Shown here: positions 1-7,552 of the stretch, in pieces | Layout of the letters: every line of letters starts with the position of its first letter | How positions within the stretch are numbered: the stretch's first letter is position 1 | Assembly (NCBI RefSeq): GCF_000375345.1 | Contig: NZ_AQXD01000001.1 | Location: 760,600 to 824,599, forward strand | Direction: 5' to 3' | Length of the DNA stretch: 64,000 bases | Source: Wohlfahrtiimonas chitiniclastica DSM 18708 | GTDB lineage: Bacteria; Pseudomonadota; Gammaproteobacteria; Cardiobacteriales; Wohlfahrtiimonadaceae | The notes under the pieces: model-generated | What the model saw: the letters and a program-made list of their open reading frames with translations, nothing else | What the model was told of the DNA's origin: nothing | The model's database searches: none | Made by a program: the position numbers and the translations under genes

Positions 1-316
1 GCACATAATCCAATGCTGTGTTTGAGAGATCATAAGCATTCAACGACTCATACGCATCGCCATTGAATAGGAAAATCGCAGGTTTGGCATTGTGCTCCGT
101 CAGCGGTGTTGTAAAGTTACTGTAACGCTCAGCGTTCAGGAGTGCTAATTTATCAGAGATTTTCATCAAAGATTCGAGCGCTGGCGGCGACAATGGACGC
201 AATACATCCATCAAGGCTGCACTCTCTTGAATGAAATGTGGCTCACCTTGACCTTGCACAGGCGCAGGGCGCACTTCATCGAGTTTTTTCGCGGGCGACA
301 ATAAAAATAACAACAT
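1..316 (-). CDS. yaaA: Peroxide-stress protein YaaA (DUF328), N-terminal part only
   Basis: The reading frame starts at an ATG at 316, eight bases after a strong AAGGAG ribosome site, and stays open to the window edge, giving about 105 residues. The beginning MLLFLLSPAKKLDE, followed by LMKISDKLALLNAERY and AIFLFNGDAYESL, matches the start of YaaA, a cytosolic DNA-binding protein that limits free intracellular iron during hydrogen peroxide stress in E. coli. The rest of the protein (about 150 residues) lies outside the window. It follows pgpB on the same strand with a 13-base gap, so the two may be co-transcribed. Identification rests on conserved sequence; the function is taken from the family. 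Confidence 0.88.
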   Translation of the reverse strand, partial: MLLFLLSPAKKLDEVRPAPVQGQGEPHFIQESAALMDVLRPLSPPALESLMKISDKLALLNAERYSNFTTPLTEHNAKPAIFLFNGDAYESLNAYDLSNTALDYV

Positions 317-329
317 ACCGTTCTCCTTG

Positions 330-1109
330 TTAGGCGCGTTGAATTAAACGCTTAGGCAAATGAGACAATGCTTGATAATAAGGCTGCAATTGAGCAATGC
401 GGGAGAGTTTTGCATACACTACGCAAATGATGGGCACATAGAGAATGCTCACTAAAACATCGATCGGAAAATGCATGCCAAGGGCTAAGCGGCTGGTGAT
501 CATCAATGCACTCCAAATGGCAATCACGCCCACGGCAATGTAATCACGAAGGCGCGTCATCGGTAAAATCAAGACAAATAACATGAGCCAGCACACTGCA
601 AACGCCGCATGCCCGGATGGAAATGAATAACCGGTCTCTTTTGCCCAATGCTTTTTAAGATAAGTCGGCATCTCATCATGCCCAAGGAGCACATCCTCCA
701 CGATCATCTTGCGATCTGCCCTTGAGGATTCATAAAAACTCTCTAAATCCACATGGTTTTCCACCAAAAATGCCGTATAAGGGCGCGGCTCTTTATAAAA
801 AGATTTTAAGCCGGTTTTCACAGCTTGTGTACCCACCAGCAAAATAAAGGCTGTGAAAAACACCAACACCCAAGACATTTTTGCGCGCGCAAGCACCGAT
901 AAAACAGTGGCAAGTACAACGCATGTGATGAAGGCATAGGTCACTGCCGTGCCAGATTGCGTCACTAAAAATAAAAGATGATCCCATGTTGTGTAATGAT
1001 CCTTCATTTGCCAATGCCAACCGCTGATCATCACCCCCACTGCAATGCTGAGTAACCCCAGGGTGAAAATGGTCATGATCGTCAATTTTTTGCGGCTTAA
1101 CTCCAGCAT
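330..1109 (-). CDS. pgpB: PAP2-family membrane phosphatase, PgpB-like
   Basis: This 259-residue inner-membrane protein has the three parts of the PAP2 acid phosphatase signature: KSFYKEPRP (about residue 105), FPSGHAAF (about 163) and SRLALGMHFPID (about 206). The two histidines and the arginines are the catalytic residues. It shows about six hydrophobic segments, and its length and the motif HWAKETGYSFPSGH match E. coli PgpB (254 residues). That enzyme dephosphorylates phosphatidylglycerophosphate, undecaprenyl pyrophosphate and related lipids on the periplasmic side. The ATG at 1109 is preceded by GGAAAG. It is divergent from the uracil permease; the 144-base gap contains a 7-bp inverted repeat AATGATG/CATCATT (1124-1147) of unknown role. 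Confidence 0.9.
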   Translation of the reverse strand: MLELSRKKLTIMTIFTLGLLSIAVGVMISGWHWQMKDHYTTWDHLLFLVTQSGTAVTYAFITCVVLATVLSVLARAKMSWVLVFFTAFILLVGTQAVKTGLKSFYKEPRPYTAFLVENHVDLESFYESSRADRKMIVEDVLLGHDEMPTYLKKHWAKETGYSFPSGHAAFAVCWLMLFVLILPMTRLRDYIAVGVIAIWSALMITSRLALGMHFPIDVLVSILYVPIICVVYAKLSRIAQLQPYYQALSHLPKRLIQRA

Positions 1110-1253
1110 GCGCGTCTTTCCTAAATGATGAGAATGAATCCATCATTATAGCACCAATGGCAATGATTTTTATACGCTGAGCAAGGATTTGAGTGATATA
1201 CTGTGCGGCGATTTTTCTTTCCCCCACCCTATTGATTTATTAAGGAGCGTACT

Positions 1254-2516
1254 GTGCAGTCGATTAAAGACTTCATTGCAGGTGTGCAGATCTTGTTTGT
1301 CGCCTTCGGTGCCATGGTTTTAGTGCCATTACTCACCGGCTTAAACCCTTCAATGGCGCTGTTAGGCGCTGGCCTTGGTACCCTACTCTTTCAAATCGTC
1401 ACCAAACGCAAAGTGCCGATTTTTTTAGGTTCATCCTTTGCCTTCATCGCACCGATCATCTTCTCCCTACAAACTTGGGGCATGGGCGCCACCATGTTTG
1501 GCCTCTTTGCAGCAGGTTTCATGTATTTTGTCTTTGCGTTGATCATTCGTTGGCGCGGCATTGGCTTGGTCAATACGTTGATTCCACCGGTCGTCATTGG
1601 TCCTGTGATCATGGTCATTGGTTTATCGGTTGCCGTGACTGCCACACAAATGGCCATGGGCATCAGCGGTGGTACACCCATCATGAAAGACACATTAGCC
1701 ATCATTTTATCAATCGCGACCTTTACAGTCACAGTATTGATCACCATTTTTGGTAAAGGCTTATTTCGCTTAATCCCAATTTTAGGCGGGATTTTTGCAG
1801 GTTATCTCATTACATTTGTGTTTGATATCACAGGTTTCTCTGCAAGCCTGAATGACGGACAAAACATTTTACACCTTGAGAACTTAATTAATGCGCGTTG
1901 GTTTGCAGTGCCTCAATTACATGCCCCTGAAGTCAATTGGCTTGCAGCCCTCTTTATGTTACCCGTTGCCATTGCCCCTGCCATTGAGCACATCGGCGGC
2001 ATTATGGCGATTGGTAAAGTCACAGGCAAAGATTACACCAAAGATCCTGGTTTAGATAAAACCTTAGCCGGCGATGGTTTAGGTGTGTGTGTGGCTGGTT
2101 TAATTGGCGGACCTCCTGTGACCACTTATGGTGAAGTGACAGGTGCGGTCATGATCACAAAAAATGATAATCCAAAGATCATGACCTATGCAGCCATTTT
2201 CGCCATTGCCATGGCATTTATGGGTAAATTCAATGCCTTTTTAAATTCCATCCCATTACCCGTGATGGGCGGCATCATGATTTTACTCTTTGGTACGATC
2301 GCAAGCATTGGCTTAAAAACTTTGATTGATGCACGCGTTGACATTATGGTGCCACGCAATTTAGTGATCATCAGTGCCACATTGATCACAGGCGTTGGCG
2401 GTTACACCATTAATATTGGAAGTTTCCCCTTTGCAGGTGTGGGTTTAGCCGCTGTTTTAGCGATTGTGCTCAATTTAATTTTGCCGCATCCTAAAGAAAG
2501 CGATGCACAAGATTAA
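1254..2516 (+). CDS. uraA: Uracil:H+ symporter UraA (NCS2 family)
   Basis: The 420-residue product is an integral membrane protein with many hydrophobic segments. LGSSFAFIAPI near residue 62, the family box IAPAIEHIGGIMAIGKVTGKD near residue 240 and GGPPVTTYGE near residue 283 are the substrate-site segments of nucleobase/ascorbate transporters, and the acidic residue in PAIEH corresponds to the uracil-binding glutamate of UraA. It is expected to import uracil for pyrimidine salvage. The start is a GTG at 1254, chosen because TAAGGAG lies six to seven bases upstream and the protein then begins like UraA (QSIKDFIAGVQILFVAFGAMVLVPLLTG in register). The gene ends 30 bases before a strong terminator, so it is probably monocistronic. 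Uracil is more likely than xanthine as substrate, from overall similarity. Confidence 0.88.
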   Translation: MQSIKDFIAGVQILFVAFGAMVLVPLLTGLNPSMALLGAGLGTLLFQIVTKRKVPIFLGSSFAFIAPIIFSLQTWGMGATMFGLFAAGFMYFVFALIIRWRGIGLVNTLIPPVVIGPVIMVIGLSVAVTATQMAMGISGGTPIMKDTLAIILSIATFTVTVLITIFGKGLFRLIPILGGIFAGYLITFVFDITGFSASLNDGQNILHLENLINARWFAVPQLHAPEVNWLAALFMLPVAIAPAIEHIGGIMAIGKVTGKDYTKDPGLDKTLAGDGLGVCVAGLIGGPPVTTYGEVTGAVMITKNDNPKIMTYAAIFAIAMAFMGKFNAFLNSIPLPVMGGIMILLFGTIASIGLKTLIDARVDIMVPRNLVIISATLITGVGGYTINIGSFPFAGVGLAAVLAIVLNLILPHPKESDAQD

Positions 2517-2545
2517 ATTTCCAAAAAAACAATAAGATGATAATG

Positions 2546-2568
2546 GCTCCCGAATGGGAGCTTTTTTT
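2546..2568 (+). terminator. Rho-independent terminator after uraA
   Basis: A six-base-pair stem GCTCCC/GGGAGC with the loop GAAT is followed by seven T residues. It isolates uraA from the iron operon that starts just downstream. Confidence 0.85.
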
Positions 2569-2584
2569 ATTGAAAAAGTAGGCG

Positions 2585-2622
2585 TATAATCGCGAGCATC
2601 ATTTGCAAATGATAATCATTGC
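2585..2622 (+). promoter_or_regulatory. Promoter -10 box and Fur operator of the iron uptake operon
   Basis: A perfect TATAAT lies at 2585-2590. Directly downstream, at 2604-2622, is a 19-base Fur-box-like palindrome with the core AATGAT-A-ATCATT (2608-2620). Fur bound here would cover the transcription start and early transcribed region, so the operon should be repressed when iron is plentiful. No good -35 hexamer is visible at the usual spacing, because that position falls in the T-run of the uraA terminator. Confidence 0.8.
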
Positions 2623-2654
2623 TATTATCAGCCAATCGTCAAGGAAATACGACT

Positions 2655-3215
2655 ATGAAAACATTATATAAAATGAGTTTAGTCAGCACATTGTTACTCT
2701 CAAGTGCTGCATTGGCCCAAGAGTATCCCGTTGGCCAACCAGTGATTGAAAATGGTATGGAAATCCAAGGGGTGTATCTTCAACCGATCACCATGGATAC
2801 AGAAGAAGGTCATCACCACATGCACCATCTACCTGCCACTGAATCGGATGTGCATTTAGAAGCGGACATTCACGCCGTTGAAGATAATCCTAATGGCTTT
2901 GCCGAAGGGGATTGGATTCCTTACTTAGTGGTGGATTACACCATTCAACGCGTTGATAAAGAAGGCAGCAAAGCCCAAAGCGGCACATTCATGCCAATGG
3001 TGGCATCAGATGGCCCACATTATGGTGACAACTTAAAACTCGATGGCTTTGGTAAATACAAAGTGAATTTTAAAATCTCTCCACCTTCTTACAATAAAGA
3101 TGTGATGTTTGGTCGCCACATTGATAAAGAAACTGGTGTTGCGCCGTGGTTTGAACCTTTTGATGTTGAATGGGAATTTGACTACGCAGGGACAGGCCGT
3201 AAAGGCAGTTACTGA
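2655..3215 (+). CDS. P19/Tp34-family periplasmic iron-binding protein
   Basis: This 186-residue protein has a cleavable signal peptide (MKTLYKMSLVSTLLLSSAALA, cleavage before QEYP). The mature part carries a histidine-rich stretch HHHMHH, the pair DIHAVE, the segment GTFMPMVASDGPHYGDN and a further histidine in FGRHIDKE. These are the kinds of Met/His/Glu ligands used by the P19/FtrA/FetP family, which binds copper and iron in the periplasm and feeds an FTR1-type permease. The ATG at 2655 is preferred to an upstream in-frame TTG at 2619, because AAGGA precedes it and the TTG lies inside the Fur box. It is the first gene of the operon and is separated from the rest by an intercistronic hairpin, so it may be made in excess over the permease. 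Confidence 0.85.
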   Translation: MKTLYKMSLVSTLLLSSAALAQEYPVGQPVIENGMEIQGVYLQPITMDTEEGHHHMHHLPATESDVHLEADIHAVEDNPNGFAEGDWIPYLVVDYTIQRVDKEGSKAQSGTFMPMVASDGPHYGDNLKLDGFGKYKVNFKISPPSYNKDVMFGRHIDKETGVAPWFEPFDVEWEFDYAGTGRKGSY

Positions 3216-3222
3216 TCCATCA

Positions 3223-3244
3223 AGAGCGCAATTGCGCTCTTTTA
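3223..3244 (+). terminator. Intercistronic hairpin, probable partial terminator
   Basis: An eight-base-pair stem AAGAGCGC/GCGCTCTT with loop AATT is followed by only a short T-run. It lies between the P19-like gene and the cupredoxin gene. The short T-run suggests partial termination or 3'-end protection of the first cistron rather than a full stop. That would make the first protein more abundant than the downstream ones. Confidence 0.55.
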
Positions 3245-3265
3245 ACAGATGAGGAATCAATCACC

Positions 3266-3607
3266 ATGACAATCAAACAATGGATGACAATGCTCGTGTG
3301 CAGCTTGATGTTCACGCTGCCCGCTTTTGCCAAAGCTGACAAATACACCGTTGAACTCGAAATGAAAGATGGTGATTTGATCCCTTTGGTGTTAGAAGTT
3401 CCAAAAAAAACCAAAATCCGCATTGAAGTGAAAAATACAGGCACGCAACCTGCGGAATTTGAAAGCACACAACTGCGCAAAGAGAAAGTGTTAGCCCCTG
3501 GCGCAAAATCTGTGGTGGTCATCGCACCTCTTAAACCGGGTGAATATGAATTTTTTGATGACTTTCATTTAGATCATCCGCGCGGAAAAATTGTTGTTAA
3601 AGAGTAA
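3266..3607 (+). CDS. EfeO-type cupredoxin-domain periplasmic protein
   Basis: This 113-residue protein has a signal peptide ending near AFAKA, then a single small cupredoxin-like beta-barrel domain. The closing motif GEYEFFDDFHLDHPRGKIVV is typical of the cupredoxin domain of EfeO. In E. coli EfeO this domain is fused in front of the M75 domain; here it is a separate gene. The mature part has no cysteine, so a classical blue type 1 copper site is not possible and the metal role must use other ligands. It lies 11 bases before the FTR1 permease gene, with AGATGAGGAATC upstream of its start. It probably passes iron to, or conditions iron for, that permease; the exact role is inferred from context. 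Confidence 0.82.
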   Translation: MTIKQWMTMLVCSLMFTLPAFAKADKYTVELEMKDGDLIPLVLEVPKKTKIRIEVKNTGTQPAEFESTQLRKEKVLAPGAKSVVVIAPLKPGEYEFFDDFHLDHPRGKIVVKE

Positions 3608-3618
3608 AAAGGTCACCG

Positions 3619-4461
3619 ATGGGAAACGTATTATTTGTTGTTTGGCGCGAAAGCTTTGAAGCCTTATTGGTCATAGGCATCATCTACAGCTGGATCAAGC
3701 GCCATCCGGACACTAAAAATGGCATGAAATTTTTATGGGGCGGCGTTGCCCTTGGCGTGTTGCTCTCTGTGTTGTTAGCACTGGCCATTTATGGTGTGTT
3801 TAGCAACCTTGAAGACCTCTATCAAGCCCTCTTTATGATCTTTATGGAGGTGCTTGCCTGTATATTGATCGTGCAAATGGTGTATTGGATGAACAAGCAT
3901 GGCAAAGAGATGAGCCGCGCCCTCATCAATAACATTGATCAGCAGGCCAAACAACATTCTTGGTGGGGGGCGCTTTTCATCATCGCCATTGCCATTGCCC
4001 GTGAAGGCAGTGAAATTGTGGTGTTTTTATCCGCCATCATCATGAATTTAACGCCAGAAACCACAGGCGCATTTGCCGCAGAAGTGGCCATTGGCTTAGG
4101 CGTTGCTGCCATTACGCTCGCTCTTTTCATCTGGACATCTAAAATTGTGTCATGGAAATGGTTCTTCACCATTACCGGCATCATGCTGCTCTTTTTAGCG
4201 GTGACTTTATTGTTGCGCGCCTCAGATGAAGTGGCCAATTTACTGCTTGAGTATGACATTGATCTCCCAAGCTTCTTTGAAGCCACTTTATGGGACACAA
4301 GCCACCTGCTTGATGATGGTCAAGGTATTGGCAATTTCTTATCGTCATTCTTTGCCTATCGCTCCGCACCGACGGGATTATCTGTCATCGTCTTTGCCCT
4401 CTATTGGATCATTGTGATTACACTATTTTGGAGAGGACGCCGTGCGCACGCTGCTCATTAG
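3619..4461 (+). CDS. efeU: FTR1-family high-affinity iron permease (EfeU-like)
   Basis: The 280-residue inner-membrane protein has about seven hydrophobic segments and the two REXXE motifs that define FTR1 iron channels: RESFE at residues 10-14 in the first helix and REGSE in IAIAREGSEIVVF around residue 130. These glutamates carry ferric iron through the membrane after oxidation. The ATG at 3619 follows AAAGGTCACCG. The gene overlaps the next one by 20 bases, which points to translational coupling. With its neighbours it forms an EfeUOB-type importer; assignment of the permease role is firm, while the oxidation route (EfeB, EfeO or P19) is inferred. Confidence 0.9.
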   Translation: MGNVLFVVWRESFEALLVIGIIYSWIKRHPDTKNGMKFLWGGVALGVLLSVLLALAIYGVFSNLEDLYQALFMIFMEVLACILIVQMVYWMNKHGKEMSRALINNIDQQAKQHSWWGALFIIAIAIAREGSEIVVFLSAIIMNLTPETTGAFAAEVAIGLGVAAITLALFIWTSKIVSWKWFFTITGIMLLFLAVTLLLRASDEVANLLLEYDIDLPSFFEATLWDTSHLLDDGQGIGNFLSSFFAYRSAPTGLSVIVFALYWIIVITLFWRGRRAHAAH

Positions 4462-5338
4462 TTTGGCTTTATTGGCAACATTGACGGTGACACATGCAAA
4501 AGTGGGTCGCCAAGCCATTTTACAATCAGGGGATGCGCCCATCATCATTGCCCTTGGGGACATTCCAACGCCAGAAGCGTATCAAACAGCGATTGATGAT
4601 TACATGGTGTTTGTCAGAGCGCGCCTTGAAACCGTGGTGATGGATTTAAAGGCGCTCTCCACAGCGCTTGAAAATAATGATCTCCAAAGCGCTGAAAAAT
4701 ACTATTTAAGCGCCCATTATGCCTATGAAACCATTCGCCCAATTATTTTGGTGTTTGGCAATATGGATCGCATGATCAACTCGCCTGCAAGCGCCTATTT
4801 ATTGCAAGAAAATGATCCGAATTTCAAAGGCTTTCATGCAGTTGAGTATGCGCTCTTTCATGAGCATGATGTGCACAATGTCCTTCGAGAAAATCAGCGT
4901 TTACTCAAATATCTGCGTGATTTAGTCAAACGCGTGGAGATTGAAACGCTATTTTTACCCAAACTTGTGCAATCAGCGCCCGATTTTGCCGAGCACATTT
5001 TAGAGAATAAGTTATCAGGGCGTGATCATTATTATAGCGGTGCAGATTTAAGTGAAATCAATGCCAATTTAGAAGGCATCACTGCCATTTTAACTGTTCT
5101 TAAACCTCATTTAGATGATGCTTTTATGACCTCTGTTGAAGAGAATATTCATGCCATTCGACAGCAACTTTTGCCCTATGATCAAGCAGGTGCATATTTA
5201 CCCCTTGATCAACTCACGCAAACGGATCGCCAGCATTTGTATGGCTTGACCTCACAATTGGCCGAAGCATTGGCGCAATTGCGTGGTTTATTGGCCATCG
5301 AGGTGTATCACTCATTTGATTCAAAGGAGATGCCCTAA
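4442..5338 (+). CDS. efeO: Imelysin/M75-family EfeO-like periplasmic protein lacking the cupredoxin domain
   Basis: The 298-residue protein has a signal peptide (cleavage near THA-K) followed by one M75 (imelysin/EfeO C-terminal) helical domain. The HXXE motif is present as GFHAVEYALF (around residue 135), the signature that marks metal binding in EfeO and EfeM. The domain found at the N-terminus of E. coli EfeO is encoded by its own gene at 3266-3607, so this corresponds to the short EfeM/EfeO type. The start is a GTG at 4442 with GAGAGG six bases upstream, inside the end of efeU. Its stop codon shares one base with the ATG of efeB (TAATG), another sign of coupling. Confidence 0.85.
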   Translation: MRTLLISLALLATLTVTHAKVGRQAILQSGDAPIIIALGDIPTPEAYQTAIDDYMVFVRARLETVVMDLKALSTALENNDLQSAEKYYLSAHYAYETIRPIILVFGNMDRMINSPASAYLLQENDPNFKGFHAVEYALFHEHDVHNVLRENQRLLKYLRDLVKRVEIETLFLPKLVQSAPDFAEHILENKLSGRDHYYSGADLSEINANLEGITAILTVLKPHLDDAFMTSVEENIHAIRQQLLPYDQAGAYLPLDQLTQTDRQHLYGLTSQLAEALAQLRGLLAIEVYHSFDSKEMP

Positions 5339-6597
5339 TGTCTCACTCCCCTTTTCGTCGCTCCCTATTAAAAGGCTTAGGATTGAGTGGCGCTGCGCTA
5401 TTGATGAGCTCATCGATTGCACACACTGCCCGTCAAACAACAGACAATCGCCCCTTTCCTGATCACTTTTATGATACGGTGCCCGCTTTTGGCATCCATC
5501 AAGCGGGCATCATCACGCCAGAACCGAAAGAGTCCATTTTTATGGCCTTCAATCTTTTAGTGAAAACCCGTGATGAGTTGGATGCATTATTTCAAAAACT
5601 CTCCAAACGCATTGCCTATTTAACGGCGCCCCAAACCCTAGATCATGATGATGATCGTCAATTTCCACCCAAAGAATCTGGATTATTGGGCGGACAATTA
5701 TTGCCCGATCAACTCACCATTACCCTTTCTGTGGGCTCATCTCTCTTTGATGATCGCTTTGGTTTAGCGCCCTTAAAGCCCAAACATTTAATCGCGATGA
5801 GTAATTTCCCGAATGATCGCCTAGATCCAAAATGGTGCGGCGGTGATTTAGTTTTACAATTGTGTGCAAACAGTAAAGAGATCCTCATTTATGCCTTACG
5901 GGACATCATGAAGCATCATTATCATGACATGGCACCCCTTTGGAAAATGGATGGCTTTTTACCCGCCCGTGACATTGAAACACAATCCACCCCCATTAAT
6001 CTGTTTGGCTTTAAAGATGGCACAGGCAATGCCCCAAGCAATGATTCAGCCTTGATGAATGACATTGTGTGGGTCACCGAGAAAAACAAAGAGCCCTTAT
6101 GGTGCTTAAATGGTTCCTATCAAGCCATTCGCCTCATCCGTTTTAACCTTGAATTTTGGGACAGAACGCCCCTTGAAGATCAAGAAAATGATTTTGGACG
6201 CATCAAACATTCAGGCGCACCGATTGGCATGACGCATGAACATGATGACCCACAATTTACCCTAGATCCGCATGGTGACCGCGTGCTCTTTGATTCCCAC
6301 ATGCGCCGAGCTGAGCCGCGCGTGCCACATCGTTACAGCGCGCCCCTTCGCCGCAGAAGCTACAGTTATTCTTTAGGCTTAACAGACAGCGGATTACTGG
6401 ACATGGGACTCATTTTTGTGTCGTATCAAAATGACCTCAATCAAGGCTTCATTAAAACGCAAAAGCGCCTCAATGGTGAACCCTTAGAGCGCTACATTGA
6501 GCCCTTTGGGGGCGGTTACTTTTTTGCGTTACCAGGGATGAACAATCCGAATGAGTATTTAGGTCAAAGTTTATTTGTGGCAGCCAAGCAGCTTTAA
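5338..6597 (+). CDS. efeB: Dyp-type heme peroxidase EfeB, Tat-exported
   Basis: The 419-residue protein begins with a twin-arginine signal, RRSLLKGLGLSGAALLMSSS, so it is folded with heme in the cytosol before export. It has the Dyp peroxidase motif GFKDGTGN (about residue 220) with the catalytic aspartate. Further on, FDSHMRRAEPR contains the candidate proximal heme histidine, and LRRRSYSYSLGL matches the conserved region after it. EfeB is thought to oxidise ferrous iron or act on heme in the periplasm, supplying EfeU. It is the last gene of the operon and is followed by a terminator shared with the next, convergent gene. Confidence 0.92.
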   Translation: MSHSPFRRSLLKGLGLSGAALLMSSSIAHTARQTTDNRPFPDHFYDTVPAFGIHQAGIITPEPKESIFMAFNLLVKTRDELDALFQKLSKRIAYLTAPQTLDHDDDRQFPPKESGLLGGQLLPDQLTITLSVGSSLFDDRFGLAPLKPKHLIAMSNFPNDRLDPKWCGGDLVLQLCANSKEILIYALRDIMKHHYHDMAPLWKMDGFLPARDIETQSTPINLFGFKDGTGNAPSNDSALMNDIVWVTEKNKEPLWCLNGSYQAIRLIRFNLEFWDRTPLEDQENDFGRIKHSGAPIGMTHEHDDPQFTLDPHGDRVLFDSHMRRAEPRVPHRYSAPLRRRSYSYSLGLTDSGLLDMGLIFVSYQNDLNQGFIKTQKRLNGEPLERYIEPFGGGYFFALPGMNNPNEYLGQSLFVAAKQL

Positions 6598-6610
6598 TGC
6601 ATACCTTTAA

Positions 6611-6634
6611 AAAAGAGGCTTTAAGCCTCTTTTT
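6611..6634. terminator. Bidirectional terminator between efeB and the thioesterase gene
   Basis: A nine-base-pair stem AAAAGAGGC/GCCTCTTTT with loop TTTAA works in both directions, with T-runs on either strand. It ends the efe operon on the plus strand and the convergent gene on the minus strand. Confidence 0.82.
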
Positions 6635-6647
6635 CATTCATGTCATC

Positions 6648-7079
6648 TTACTCTGCAAAAATGCTGGGATTGCGATTTTTCACAATGGCATTGGTCACGC
6701 GAATGGTGGAAATGAGTCGATTGTCATCGAGCGCATACACATTCACATCCCACACATGCGTGCTTTTACCGCGATGGACAATCTGCCCTTTTGCCACAAC
6801 GGTTTCCCCGGTGCGCGCCGATGAAATGTGGCTTGCGCTGATCTGCATGCCCACACAGCTTTTATCTGGCAATGCAATGCTAAATGTGCCAACGCCTGCC
6901 ACGGTTTCAGCCAATGCAATTGTCGCGCCGCCATGCAAATAACCGTATGATTGAATGGTGCGCTCATCTACGGGCATTGTGGCTTCTACATAGCCATCTT
7001 CACTGACGGTAAAATCAATGCCTAAGTGCCCCACCAATGTATTTCGCGTGTGCGCGTTCATTTGTTCTGTGCTTAACAT
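6648..7079 (-). CDS. Hotdog-fold acyl-CoA thioesterase, PaaI/YdiI-like
   Basis: The protein has 143 residues from the ATG at 7079, which has AGGAG eight bases upstream; a longer frame from 7100 lacks such a site. It is a single hotdog domain with the motif SYGYLHGGATIALAETVAG, where the glutamate is the catalytic acid and the HGG loop binds the thioester. EATMPVDERT and the ISASHISSAR segment match E. coli YdiI/MenI, which hydrolyses 1,4-dihydroxy-2-naphthoyl-CoA and other aryl- or acyl-CoA. No menaquinone genes are nearby, so the natural substrate cannot be told from context. The gene stands alone, convergent with the iron operon. Confidence 0.8.
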   Translation of the reverse strand: MLSTEQMNAHTRNTLVGHLGIDFTVSEDGYVEATMPVDERTIQSYGYLHGGATIALAETVAGVGTFSIALPDKSCVGMQISASHISSARTGETVVAKGQIVHRGKSTHVWDVNVYALDDNRLISTIRVTNAIVKNRNPSIFAE

Positions 7080-7184
7080 ACCATATTCTCCTGTATTCAC
7101 TTCTGACGAGTTATTTTCTCATTTTAAATCAAATAATGGTAAAATTGGCGTTAATTATTCATTCATATTTATAGGAGTTATCTT

Positions 7185-7547
7185 TTGATCTTCTTTCTCT
7201 CATTCCAATTCATTGGGTTAGCAGTTGTTTTGGCGGGCTTTATCCTATATGCCAAGCGCAAAGAGATTCCTGTTTTCTTTTTCATTTGGCACAAAAAGCG
7301 CATTTTCTTTGCGTTAGAAGCCCTTGTGTTTGCGTTGATCATTTTGGTGTGCATCAAACCTTTAACCAATAACATTCGCTGTGCTTATAATGGTCATTCG
7401 ATGAATAAAGTCACCAAATATGATTGGATCAATGGACAATGTTTAGTGGAATATGGGACTGGCAAAAACAATAAGCCAACTTATGTTCCGTATGAAAGAA
7501 TTCGTGGCACTTCTGGCGAAGGCAGCGAAGATGGAGCAACTGAGTAA
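7185..7547 (+). CDS. Small inner-membrane protein of unknown function
   Basis: I do not recognise this 120-residue protein. It has two hydrophobic segments (about residues 2-22 and 40-58) separated by a basic loop [17 protein letters not shown], then a hydrophilic C-terminal part of about 60 residues with two cysteines (CAYNGH and GQCLVEYG) that could form a disulfide. The start is a TTG at 7185, chosen because TAGGAG lies seven bases upstream and no ATG is available at the front. It ends five bases before mnmA and the two are probably co-transcribed. The topology would place both termini on the same side of the membrane. Confidence 0.7.
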   Translation: MIFFLSFQFIGLAVVLAGFILYAKRKEIPVFFFIWHKKRIFFALEALVFALIILVCIKPLTNNIRCAYNGHSMNKVTKYDWINGQCLVEYGTGKNNKPTYVPYERIRGTSGEGSEDGATE

Positions 7548-7552
7548 TTATC

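Noticed and set aside
1391-1747. A 118-codon minus-strand frame inside uraA, and similar frames inside other genes
   Set aside because: These are low-complexity shadows of real coding sequence, without ribosome sites or family similarity.
2619-2654. Longer form of the P19-like protein starting at a TTG
   Set aside because: The TTG is inside the Fur operator; the downstream ATG has a ribosome site and starts a proper signal peptide.
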